Of a stretch of 64,000 bases of DNA, positions 15,401 to 27,900 are shown piece by piece. The stretch is from Nemopilema nomurai (Eukaryota; Cnidaria; Scyphozoa; Rhizostomeae; Rhizostomatidae), in NCBI GenBank assembly GCA_003864495.1, contig ML133488.1, forward strand, positions 2,950,674 through 3,014,673. The letters run 5' to 3'. Within the stretch, counting starts at the first letter, position 1. Each line of letters starts with the position of its first letter. A program made the position numbers and the translations under genes. The notes below the pieces were generated by a model. It did no database searches. It was given only the letters and a program-made list of their open reading frames with translations, and was not told the origin of the DNA.

Positions 15401-18400
15401 CTGATTACTTTTATTTTCAATAAGGTCTGCTAGGTCACCATCCAAAAACTCAAAGTTTAAACTCTTGTTGGAAATCATCAGATTCTCATTCTACTGTGCC
15501 AATAGAAAAAATCAGACGTCTCTTTTAAAATAATGTTAAAAAGTAATAATCAGGAAGGAAATATTATTCTGTGCATTATGGTACCTTCAGTTCAACTATG
15601 AACGCTGCCTGCTAAACAGAGAGGCACTGAATACTCTTGTTTAGGTATTTGAAAGGACTTGTTTACAGCTTCGGCCTAACATAGATAAATTATTTCCAAT
15701 ATTTTTCATTTTTAACACAGACTGATCAAACAATGAGCCCGACAGTGAGATATAACTTTCTAGTGCACGGTTTTTTGCCTGCCTTGCGCCCGAAAGTACA
15801 GGGAAATTAGCATCAAGCCGGATGCACGTGGACATCATTCTTCGGAGAATCGTCCCTTACTCTGGATCCGTTTCTTAGATGAAAGCAAGGAAAGTCGTGT
15901 TGCTACGAGAACTTTACAACTCATCCAATATGTTTTTAGTGGATTTTGAAACATAAATGTTTCACGGGCTCTTAATACTAACTAAGGGATAACAAACATT
16001 AAAAGGCAAATATTTGAAATTTTTTGTAAATTTGATTCTATAGGTAAATAGGACTACAGGTGACTTACAAATATTGAAGACTTGAGACATTTTCTTACGC
16101 CTGAGAATCTAATGTTTCTGGGCAGCTTTTAGTCTGATTTTCAGTCTTTCTTTGAAACACAGTCGTTCTTCATTAGACACGAACTCGCAACGTTACAAAC
16201 AAGAAGAGAATCGTAGTTGATAGGTCTTTCCTTGGCAAAGTCGAAATTAAAACACTCAAGGAAAGTAATTTCATCAGGCTTTGGCCCTGAAGAGATATTT
16301 ACACGAGTCGGCTTCACGGACTTTAATATAGTTTAATGGTCTTTCGAGCACATTAGATCACACTAGCTTCAAATGGGTTGTGAAATATTATAGCTGCTAA
16401 TAATTTCGATGTTCAATTCAACATTTAAAAAGCTCATAATGAATCATTTCTTCTTCTGATAACAGCATCCTTTAAAAAAAATTTAAGCATCAATCTTACT
16501 TCTTATTCTTAAGGCAATAATAAATATCCATGGCAATGATGATGGATTTTGATGTTGCTCTCAAAACTACACAGGTCTCTAAACACAGAACGGTTTCAAA
16601 TCAGAAGCACATTGATATACTCATTTTGTGCTTCGAACAAAATTTATGTAGGTCTTGTTAATCGGTTCTTATACATATCCTTCTCACTATTTCCTGCTCT
16701 AATAAGAGCTAATTGGCAATCTTGAGATAATTAGTGTCGAATAGTTCATATGAAGAAGGACTATTTAACATCTGTTTCAATACCAAAAAAATTACTGTCA
16801 AATGTTGTAACACCAAGTTTTTATAAAGATAAACAATTGATGAAAAAGCTAATTAAAACAAGCAACTGAGAAATTTGTCAAATTTTGTTGAATCAAAGTA
16901 GATTTTTCATATTTATGGTAACGAAATTCTGACTCTAAATAATCTGCTGGCATCTTCTTTTGTAGTAACCGCTACTTTTACAGTCCAGGTAAGCGGCCCA
17001 TTTCAACTCTTCTGAATTAAATGAGAGCCTCTATGGCCCAATCTCGACCTATTGACACCATACAACCTTGAATGAATGTTATGAATGAGGTGGTAACTTT
17101 CAAAAGTGACCATTCTGACAATGAGTTACGCAAAATTGTCAACAAATAGGGGAAAGCACAGCCTTCGTCTGTAGAATGTGTTTTGAAATAGCTCAGCTGT
17201 GATTGTATGCAATAATGTTTTCAGTGAAAAGCCAATTGGCACTTGAAATGATGTAACAAAAGGTATGAATGTTTGAACAGGGGAAACCAAACAGCAGAAA
17301 ATTCAAGTATGAGCAACATTAGCCATTAATGAATAAATTTCAAGATTCAACATTTACATAACAACTTCAAGTTGCTAATTTGAGCCATCGAGGGCAACAG
17401 CTTCAACTCTTGATCTTTCCAACGATTTCAATGAACAACCTTTTTTATTTATGTTTTTAAACATGTTCTTGACACTGACAAGAATCCATATAATGATATT
17501 TATTATAAAATTTGTTTATATTTGGCTTCATGTTTCATAGTATATTACGAGAGAAATTAGTTAAACAACAGCTTATTCACATCCAAATGATTTGCAAGAA
17601 AGAATTTCAATAGCCAATGCCTCCTATGACTTGAGAAAAAGGATGGATGGTTTTGGGAAAAATAAACTCCAAATTGTAAGAAACAGCGGAAACGTTATTT
17701 GAGTATTTAAGCTCGCAATTTCGGAGTGTTGTACCACGAACGAGAAACTGATGTTCAAGCCCCCAAAAAGATGACCCCAAGGACCCATTGTGCAATTTTA
17801 TAATCAGCAAAGAGAGAAACAATTCATATTAGTCTTTGGATCAGCAATGACTCTGTTATTCGATAAAATTGCAATAGTCATAAATTGCAATTCGTATTTC
17901 AATCGGGCGTCGCAGTAAAGATTGCGATGGCGTGGGTGCAGCCTTGCAATGACGTCATTCTTATCAGAAAGGTATTTTGGCACCATTTCCGTATAATGAC
18001 TGCTTTTGTCAAATATTGCTTCAATTTGCAGTTGCATTTGATACCAAAATTACTTTTGCACCGATTCTGTTCTCAATCTTAAAGCGCTGATTACAACAGC
18101 ACCCAAATTAATATAAGGGAAACCACTTGAGGCCTTTTAAATCTTAGCCTAAAACAGATTCCTATCCCTCCAAAAAACATGAATTTGTTTTAAAATTTGC
18201 AATGTTGACCTCTTCCAAAACGGCAATCGTTGACTGTGCAGTGTCCTTACAAAAATGTCGGATTTTCAACTCTTGTGCGCATCATTTTTTGGTTGGTTTA
18301 AATTGGTATTTTTAATTTAGGAAATAAATACCGTGATCAAATGGAGATATACTTCTGAAAATGCCGACAGTTTGTCATTTATATGCGTATAGATAGTTCA

Positions 18401-21400
18401 TTTTGCCGCCAAAGAAAGAATGGCGTAAGATATGCAAAATGTAAAGTGTTTGCGCGCGTTTTCCTTTCGTTTTGATTGTCCAGTCACTAGTAGAGAGGCT
18501 TGCAAACATTACTGCCATGTGAAATGTAAGCAAGACTCATCTATGAGTAACAGGCAAGAGAAACCAAAGATCTATTGAATATACCGTGTTGTCATAGGAA
18601 TCTTTGACAAGGCCAGCTGTGAACTGAACCCTTGCGTGAAGGAAGTTCACGGAAATAACTTCAACATTTACGCGGAACGCTTACTGCATCTATGATGATT
18701 TTACTGGATTTTTATGTTTGCAAATGCCGTCAAATACAATCATGAGTTCATGTGCAGAATGTTATTATGTTAATACGTGAATTTGGATGAAAAGTGCCGC
18801 CTTATACATTAATAGAAGAATGAAAAGGTTCTTGGGTAATAAATGTTTCATGTTTTGACATGTTCCCAACTAGACAGGGTGGTTTAGGTGAGTCGAAGAG
18901 GGGCCGAAGATTTTAGTGGATCTAGAGATGTGAAACTAGTTTCGCACCAATGTCTATTACGAATCCACTCATGATAGTTTCATATTCTCGAGAAAGGGAC
19001 TTTAAAGGAAGTTTTAGGGGTATTTTCTAATTTTCCAAAAATTATCTTTAATTTTCTCTTTGAGGAATCTGTTATTATCAGAAAGTTTGATGACATTATG
19101 GACATAGGTCTGGGGCAGAAAATGTGTGTGAGTAATGAACTAGGGCGCCTATTTGACAACGATGCACCTACCCATCTCTGCAAGAGACTAGCATTCGTAT
19201 CCGTGTGTTTTTCGTGTTTGGAATAGCTTCGATTTCCATAGCAGTGAATTGATGATGGCTTTCAAACCTCGTCATGACAACGAGGGGTAGTCAGGTTTTT
19301 TGAATATCAATTGCCATAAAGAGCCACAACCAATGGCATTGACACAAGGCTAGCATTTCCAATTATAATACGTGAATGAAATGCCAGACGAGAGGGATTA
19401 AAGGAACCCTCCTGTCAAACTACAAGTTTATTTGAGCAAGTGCTTTTGGTACAGAACTTCGCAAATGCTAGAAATAGCGGAACTAGTTTTCTAATACTCT
19501 AAGTACCTTTCGTCCTACACTCCTCTTCTCAGATATGTAAACGTCAGAAAGTGATCAAAGTTGACGAAATAAGACGGAAAGAGAGAGTCTTCTTCTAGGC
19601 CCTTCTTAACTTCAGGTGTTAAGCAACGGTGATTTGTCAGTTATGGCCAATCACATGCTGTTATTTTCACCCTCAATTGTATTCGACCAGAAACTGGCTA
19701 TTTATTTTGTCAGATTTTGGTCATTTTCCGACGCTTGCATACTCTGAGTAGTGTCGGACGAAAAAGTACTTTATTTGTGCAATAACTGGTTGCGCTATTC
19801 CTAGCTATTACAAGTTTATTGTAAAACTTGAGACCTTGCCGAGGAGATGTCGATGATTATGTGCTCCCTGTATTTAAATGTTCCCTGTTGAAAGCAAAGA
19901 CTTCAGCTGAGTGCAGCAACTTCTTCCACTGTTCTCATTTCTGATTATGATGAGGAAGTGAATGTTCACCTAGAATTACCAATGATAAAGTGTTTGCTTA
20001 AATTACTGAAGAATTTTCAGCTTATTTTGACAATTTTTCGAGGATCTTTCAAGCCTTGCTTGTGTCTCTATCGCGAGGGTAACTGTTTTCTCCATTGATT
20101 TCAGAGATTTTAGAATGCTCTTTTTCCACAAGACTGTAAATATATACTAAGAATGATGTTTTATACCTGACTTTGACCGAACGACAAGATTTGATCCTCT
20201 ATTATGATCAGTCCTATATTTACTTCAAAAGTGAAAAATAGAATGTCCGGTTAGATTCTTGCCAGAAAGCCGTTTTTTGTCTTGCCCCATCCCTATGATT
20301 CTTCTAATCTTCGTATATCTATATATCATATTGTAAGATTAGATAACAAGCAACGTGAATCACAAAATTTGTTTGGTTGTTGGTTGCAGAAATAGTCAAT
20401 TAATGTTTATACGGATATTTTATGATTTTAAACAGTATCCCCACATTTAGTAATTGTTGAAGAAACCCTCCGGGGAAGCGGCAAGACTCGTATAGATAAC
20501 CAAAAGGACCACGAATTCGTTATAAAACTTGAGTCTTCTGGCTAAGCCGTAGTCCAATAAGATTGATATCTATTCTGTTGCCTCTTTGATGCTTAAGTTG
20601 AAGAGTAGCTTTTTGATGATTCGTTTGCAATTTTACCAAGACACAAAAATTCATGATGAAATTAAATGAAAAACAATTCAAAGAGGAGTGCTACCTTGCC
20701 TAAAAGTTGCGACCGAAACTTAAATCCCGTGATCTGAAAATTCTGTTCGAGCACAAAACTATAGAGGAAATAGATGCTTCAATATCAATGATATAATTAA
20801 CTAGGATCTGCATTCGAAAATCTTGATTGTTAAAATAAGAGCATATTTCTAAAAATTGTGAAATGCAAGATACATTCTGATTCAGCTTTAATCATTTACA
20901 ATCACTGCCAGATGAGGTTTTTGATGATGCTATAAGAGAGCTTTTTCTTCTTGCTGAGAAAGTGAGGTGTCAGTGCCAGATGGCTAATTGCCAATTAAGG
21001 CTCATGATTGGCATGTTTTCGTAAGACTATGCCTTCTTGCATGGAGGTCGAAAAATCTAATCTCTAAAAGAACCCGTGGTTGAGTAGCTAGAGTACAAAA
21101 ATAAGACACTGTGCAGCTTCATGGCATCCTGTTGGCAGGAAGATTATTTTGTAGGCACATACAAGAGATTAGAATGCAAAGAAGGCCGGCCTCTGTTTGT
21201 TCAGCTGCTGCTGCGGCTAACAGCGAAGAAAACATAGAAGCTACCTTGTTCTCTGGTTTTTCTTCAGACAATTTCAACTTATACACAGACACTGAACTCG
21301 ATGAAAGAATGCCCATGTGACTTTCAGACATTTTGTGTAGCTGAGCAAATAGCGCTCTGCTCACAATTGGCCTGTATTATTAAAGACATCTTGAACTTAG

Positions 21401-22860
21401 CCGACAGCTCTCTTTAATGCTCCATGTTTTGCTGGGAATGATTTTGATGTCTTACTAGAATTGAAGCTAATATGTTCAGTATGTATGATCAGTTTGTGAC
21501 GCTTTGCGTGTGGACGCTTCAAGCTCAACCCGCCAAAAATACTTAATTCAGATGCTATCATGAGGTGTAGTTCTCCTGAACTTTTTGTATGGTGGATGTT
21601 GTTGCTGTTTTTTTGCTTCTGTTATTTTTTTTGATGTTGTTATTGTTGTTGTTACTGTTGTTGTTGTGTATGGGATATCAGTTGCCATTCGTTGTTACTT
21701 ACTATTGCTGTTGTTGTTGTTGTATAATAGAGCAAGGATAGAGATAACGTTAAAAGAAGTAGCATATCCTCATTCGATTCCCTGTTGGAGCAAGGAAAAC
21801 ATAGCAACGAAATTTATCGAGCCTTTACAATCACAATCTAAACTTGAATTGATAAATTCAGTTGTATTTTTCAGGATTTGGTTTCACTGCACCATCGACT
21901 TTTCACGGGCAGCTCTTCTTTATCTTCTACGCTCTCATTGGCATACCACTGAACATTTTGTTTCTAAACACGGCTCTGCAGAAAATTGTTACCATGCTGT
22001 CCGACCTGGTTCGGTCCGGATACAATTGCATGCCCAGAAGCAAGTTCTTCACGCCACCGGGCCCCAAGGAGCTGCCTCTTGGTGAGATTCTCGTGGCCTC
22101 GTTTGTGATTTTCGCCTTAGTGATGTTGTTGTTTGCCACAGTCTTTACATTGATAGAAGACTGGACGTTCTTCCAAGCCATCTACTTCCTTACAGTTGCC
22201 TGTTCGACTGTCGGATTCGGGGACTTTGTGCCGAGTAAGACGCCAAGTGATGTGGGACACAATGTTCATGATGGCTACCGCTTGGCCAATTTCTTCATGA
22301 TTGCCATCGGGCTCTTACTAATCTACGTGGTTCTGAACTTACTCGCCAATTTCTTTAGGAACGTACTTTCCTGGTGTATTGAGCTATGCAGAATGAAAAT
22401 CTGCCCCTGCCTGAAAACACAAGTTGAGCCTTTCGATTCAAATACCCAAAAGAACCGGCAGTCGGCCGTTGGCGGGCATAAAAGGGCCGTGAGCCGTATA
22501 AGCTTTGCCAACGATTTGGACGGCCCGGATTTGGGGTCATTTGCCGCTATACAAGTTGCTTTGGATAAACTTAAAATGGAAGCCAGCTCAGACGATCATG
22601 GCAGCAACACGGAACTAAAAGCGCTTTCAAACATTGAGAAAATATTGCAAGCAGAATACTTTAGAATACGGTCGAGGCGAAAAAGCAACAGCGTAAAATC
22701 CCGTTGGAAAAGAGCGGCAAGACTGGCGCGGCAGTTGTCCCCTAAGGAGGAGTCTGCCTCTTCCTCTCAGTCAACAAACAACAACAACAGAAAGGAAGCG
22801 AGGCTGAAGGTCGAGGACGCTGATTCGTATGTGGATTTGCCTGGGTCAATGAGTAATTGA
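12483..22860 (+). CDS. KCNK13: THIK-type two-pore-domain potassium channel
   Basis: This is a K2P leak channel of the plasma membrane, 426 aa, closest to KCNK12/KCNK13 (THIK). Exons are 12483-12777 and 21875-22860, joined in phase 1. M1 spans residues about 7-29. An extracellular cap follows, with possible N-glycosylation around NNLNNS. WDFAGAFYFTGTV precedes pore 1, whose filter is TIGFG (97-101). M2 is about 110-133, M3 about 170-191, pore 2 has TVGFGD (210-215), and M4 is about 234-258. SWCIELC and CPC just after M4 recall the THIK cytoplasmic start. The long C-terminal tail is Ser/Lys/Arg-rich and ends about 20 residues after an asparagine run. The intron splits the first filter glycine codon, a position known to be conserved in K2P genes. 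The start is the first ATG of the open frame. Orthology to KCNK12 versus KCNK13 cannot be settled here. Confidence 0.93.
19456..19815. mobile_element. Short inverted-repeat DNA element (MITE-like), full-length-looking copy
   Basis: The left end contains GAAATAGCGGAACTAG and CCTACACTCCTC. The right end, read on the opposite strand, contains GAATAGCGCAACCAG and CCGACACTACTC, giving imperfect terminal inverted repeats of roughly 60 bp around a 240 bp non-coding core. Related copies and fragments occur at 30971-31161, 42285-43640, 44748-44830 and 50015-50145. There is no coding capacity, so it would be non-autonomous. The superfamily is not identifiable, and target-site duplications were not resolved by eye. 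Confidence 0.65.
21590..21730. repeat. GTT/TTG trinucleotide-rich tract
   Basis: Repeated but interrupted GTT units (gttgttgttactgttgttg and similar) lie about 145 bp before the K2P exon 2 acceptor. This is simple sequence; the open frame over it is an artefact of the repeat. Confidence 0.7.
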
Positions 22861-24948
22861 AGGGCTGCATTTGTTTAGAGAAAGTCAACATTCTTCCATA
22901 AGAAAATATTGCATTGATTCGTATTAGGCACAAATCGGGTTCCTCTTCACCTGATTCTGGAAGCTGCCACTATCGTATCTGTTGAAGCAGCTTTAGTTCA
23001 ATCAAAGTTAAAGTTGCAAACAATAGTAGCATATTTGCTTTGCCAAACATTTCGGTATTTCTAAGTTGCAGAGAGTGCTTAGATTCATACCACTTCTGGT
23101 GGTTCCCAACTGCCAGTGACGCTTGAAGTCCTAATGTTTGGTTCTTATCTGCATTGAGCAGACCATGCTGTGAACAAATATCCTTTGCCAATGGTTTCTC
23201 TCTTTGCAAGCTTCGATGTCCACAGCTATTTATGACAAATTAATGACATATTAATAACAAATTTATGACATATTGTAGCTACATTTTGTTGAGCAACTGT
23301 CGATTATTGCCTCTTTAAAGTTCAGGGAATTACGTTTCCCTTATCAAATTAGAATCAATGATGATGGTTTTTACTCACCTTTTCAAACTAAGATTTGCTT
23401 TCATTTGCAGACAACATGCAGCTGTCGGCAATAGTCGTCTTGCTTTTCTAATTTACCTTAAATCTATACTGTTTCAGCAGCTCAGAGCAGCTCCACAAAA
23501 TTTTCCATGCCTTTACATCGAACACAGTTTCAAAAGTTACACTTAGGAACTAGCTACCGAGCCGTTTCAAAACATACCCAGTTGTATTCTTCCCCCAATG
23601 TTTTCCCATATCCAGTTCGCATTGGCTATCATTCGTATACTCATTACTAGTATATTTGAAATAGGTAGTACACCCTATCTTTAAAAAGTATGAGAAGGAT
23701 TGCAAACGTTTTATAACACAGGTTAATCGGGACAATCATACATTAGAAGATCGAAGAAAAGAGCACGTGGTGCTCCTCCACACACGTTACTTTGACACAC
23801 AAGATTCCAGAAAGGTGATAACAGTTGAAAATCGTTGCCAGAAGAGCAATTTTGAAAACGTTTAGTCTGCTGAAATACAGACGAACAATGCAAATAATTT
23901 CATTGTACATTCTTAAAGAATTTGATAATGTAAATTCCATTGAAACTATGTAGAATACGTTGTACTATAATGCTTGACATTTTGGAAAGACAACGTTATT
24001 ATGATGGTCTTTTCAGGTAAAGATATAATGAGTATCTCGAATTAGTGTTACAAAAATGTTTCTAGTACTAAACTTGTCGAAACAAGATGTTGCTAGTACA
24101 GCCAGTGGTACACACAGGAGTGGCTGCCTCTTCTTGACAAAGCATACCCAATTATTTGAAAACCTATTCAGCAATTAACTGAAGCTCGAATGTGGTGAAC
24201 GATGTGTGCCTTGGCGTTTATCTCTCTGAATTAACTCTTAGCATTTTGAAGATTTGAAAGCTGTGCACGTAGCTTCAGTATCTCAAGTTCGAAGTTGTGT
24301 TAGTGGGAACAGAGTATTAAGTCTTCCGTTTCAAACCATCACGCTGACAATATACTTGCTACAACAACAGGAACAGCAACAACAAAGGCACACCAACAGC
24401 CCCAACAAAAGTTTAAACTTGTTTTACAATTAGAGGGAGAGCAATGAGCTGTCTTTTTTAGATTAGGGGAACAGTAATGTGGAAATTCAGGGTCTCAACA
24501 TTTTTACAATTTAAACTTTCTTGTAATGTTTTGGATTTAGATTAAAAAAATTATTTTCGTCTACGATTTGCAGTCTTCCAAGACCTTGTAACAGAGAATG
24601 TTTGCATGATTACATTTTCAGAGTACGTAGGACCATTTCTGAAGAAAAAAACAATTTTGTGTGTGGAATGCTAGAACATTATCACGGTAATGATACATCA
24701 ATAATCAGATGTGCAGGGTGAAAAATACAACTGCACAGGGTTTGAAGATGTGCAAGTTCATAGAGAGAAAGGTAATTTACCTACAAAAATTACAGGATGA
24801 TATACAGCTACTAGCAATGGCTATCAGTGCATTGAAATTTGTGAAATTTGTCAATACTTGTCAAGCATGGCCCAAAGTTTAATGAATTGTTGTAGTTGGC
24901 AATTATACACCAACAAGCAAAAGATGCCTTACTTTTTCAGATTGTCAG
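22861..24948. other. Intergenic region between convergent K2P and DEG/ENaC genes
   Basis: About 2.1 kb lies between two stop codons facing each other and must hold both 3' UTRs. A short CAA-rich patch occurs near 24361. I see no gene or clear mobile element. Confidence 0.6.
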
Positions 24949-27900
24949 TCAATTTTTTCTCGGCTCTCTTAATGCAGCGAGGTGCAGCTTCTGAAGCAAA
25001 TTTCTGCCGGAGGAGCACACAAAAAACAGGACTTCGAAAACGGTTACAAATGATATGCCCACCCACAGCCCTAGCTGGCCACCAATGTCTGACAGCAATT
25101 GATCGAGCTACGAAAAACAATTGCAAAATATATTTTCAAAATACTTCCAAATAAAATATCACTCATAGCCACACCAACGAAATTATATCATCTCATACAA
25201 TTATGGCTAGGTTGTTGAATGTCAACCTAATATCTAAATGATTTGATAAGAGACACCATTTGTGTTTGTAATACTATCAAAAAATTGAACTTAATCCTTT
25301 GTGTTGCCGTACGAAGGAAAAATGGACAACAAGCAGAACTATTTGGTCACATATCATAGCTTTCACTCTCGGCAAGGCCCAACTTTACTTAAACTGGACA
25401 GACTTTTGAGCTACAGTACTTTTTCAATCATCCAGCCTTAACGGAAAACGAAATTTCAAGATGCGCGTGAATAATCCGAAATTTCAGATAATCGAAAATA
25501 AACAAGATTAGTTTTGTGAAAGTTTATTTCAAAAGCACGCATTACAAATTGTTGTAAGACACCAAATACTCTTGAAAGATAGATGAATTTTAGGCTGCGA
25601 TACGATACGCTTCCTGGCGGCCATTTGCCGCAGCTGGACCAGGGTGGAAGTGTTTGAAGGGAATGCCTCTGGTTGTCACTGAAGCCATGTGGATCGGAAG
25701 AGCGCCCCCAACATATGGTCAGAAATGAAGAAAATTCTTCACAAAGTTTCCCCCTTTTTTAACGGACCGGATAATTAAAGTCCGGATAAAGGAGGGTGAT
25801 ATAACTGAACATGTACAGTAATCAGGAATGAAACATAATGAATATAGGGTAATGAATAAACTAGTTTGGTGTTAGCAATGACTTTTATTCACTGTCGGTA
25901 TTGCCCAATAGTAACATCACAAGGGAACTGGCAGGGCGGCACCACCCGACCCTAGATTTCTTATGGACGCAAGCCTATACTTGTTTCGATTCAACGAGAA
26001 AAAGTTTAGTGGTCAATATTTGCGATAAAATTGGCGTTTACGAAGGGTATGTGCGTGCAGCAAAATTGCGTGGACCACATTTATTTTAAAGCTCCTCCAC
26101 ATCGCATTGCCACCAATTGTATTGCCACCAAAGCAGCAAATTCCAGAAAAACTTTCAACCTTCCTCTGGCTGCAATTTTTGTTATCGAAACCTTCCTCAT
26201 TACCAAATCAAAATGAATTTTTTCGACAGTCACCTTCATATATTATGACAAAAATTACTAATAAACCTTACTCGAATATTACAAAACCTTCCTCCGGCTC
26301 CCAGCCGTGGAGCCGTCAATTGTTCTGGACTCTAATGGGCAACAAATCTTGTTAAAAGCTATAACTTTCATTTTACACTTCGTATCCGTCGTAAAAAGGG
26401 GCGTAACATAACTATGTATAATTCCAAAAATTGCAATTACCTGGTAACTTAACGTCGTCGTAACCATTTCGACAGAGCCGCTTTCGGTGTAAATCTGCAA
26501 CTGAACGAGGCCTTTCCTGCGAGTCAAAAAGGAAGAAAGATCTCAAATTTCAACACCCCTATGATCATCTCTACCATTCTACATCAGATTCGTATTCTTT
26601 GCTTTTTGTCAAATGCAGTTACACGTTATTCAGTGAAGATTCGAAAGGCAATTACAGTTAGAAGATGGAATTTTCACAACATAAATACAGTAAGTGTTGA
26701 CGTTTGTTATCATCTGTCTCTCAATGTTCTCGTCTTCTGTCTCCGTTTAGTATAGTCACGTAGAGAACAAGGCATCAAAAGAGATCAATGAAAATTGTGC
26801 TTCAACCGCTTGCCTTTGATTCTCGCCGCCATGATCTGGTTTCTAAAAATATCAATGGTAGAAGATATGGAAAAGTTTTTTAATCAAAGTTTACTTCATC
26901 CTTATAAAAAATACTGAGAAGCAAGAACCATTTGGTAAAGGGTGTGGACATTGAATCAGCAATCGTTGTTAAAGTATTAGGATAGAAGTTTTGCTAATAG
27001 TCTAATTAGCAAAGGAACATCAAGTTTTAAGATGTGAAATGGTGAAAAATGAAAGCAATAGATCTAGATCAAAATCAAGACATCAGAGACAACTGTTTAA
27101 GTGGGAAGGATCTGCACCTACCGAAAGGGAATCACCGTAGAGAGATGTGTACGTAACAGATTGTTCAAACTTCCTTTCCCTAAAATGTCATCTAGATATA
27201 TGACAGTTTCAGATACAGGAGAAGGACATCTAAAAAGAAAAAGAAGTTTGCAATATTGTGTAGGCTAACAAGTAATGCTCCAATGATTCATTTGCATCTT
27301 CGATGGCGGGAGACTAAATTTGCTTTCTGTGGAGGATAGAAGGCGAGGAGAAGCGAGAGAAACAGTGACATGTTCTCTGTGTTGTATTTAGTACTTGAAG
27401 CGTATTGGCTGGTACAAACGCTGGTTGATTCTAAAAGGAATCGGTCTATTGCTGCCAAAATGGATATTCTGGCAAGGGATGTGCCTTGATATCACTTTGG
27501 CAACATTTTTCTGTAATTAAAAAAACACTGAATTTTAGAGAACGTTTCCTTTATAAGGGTTACAAGTAAATTATTATTGATATTATCAGGGACTGGAAAC
27601 TACAACGATAGAGAATAAAAAGTAACAGATACAAGCTAATGAAGCAAGAAATCAAAACAAGAGATAGAAAAAGCCGAAAAACGCCTTTACATTCAAATCT
27701 ACACCTGAAATAAAATCTGAAAGTGTATGCTTAGTTTGAAATGAGGCCTACTAGATTACGAAGACAAATATATTATAGAACGGAAAAAAGGCGTTGTAGG
27801 CTGATTAAGTGTACATGAAATGAAAGAGTAGTCCCTGGAAGGCTTCACATAAATATAGAAAGACTAACAAAGAATGAATGAATGAATGAAAGAATAACTG

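Larger units (their letters stand above)
12778..21874 (+). other. 9.1 kb intron of the K2P gene
   Basis: The intron runs from a GTGAG donor to a TTTTTCAG acceptor. It is mostly unique AT-rich sequence. It contains an inverted-repeat element at about 19456-19815 and a GTT-rich tract just before the acceptor (about 21590-21730). I see no nested gene. Confidence 0.75.

Noticed and set aside
21585..22085. Plus-strand 166-residue open frame before K2P exon 2
   Set aside because: It runs through a GTT simple repeat and then reads the K2P exon in the wrong frame.
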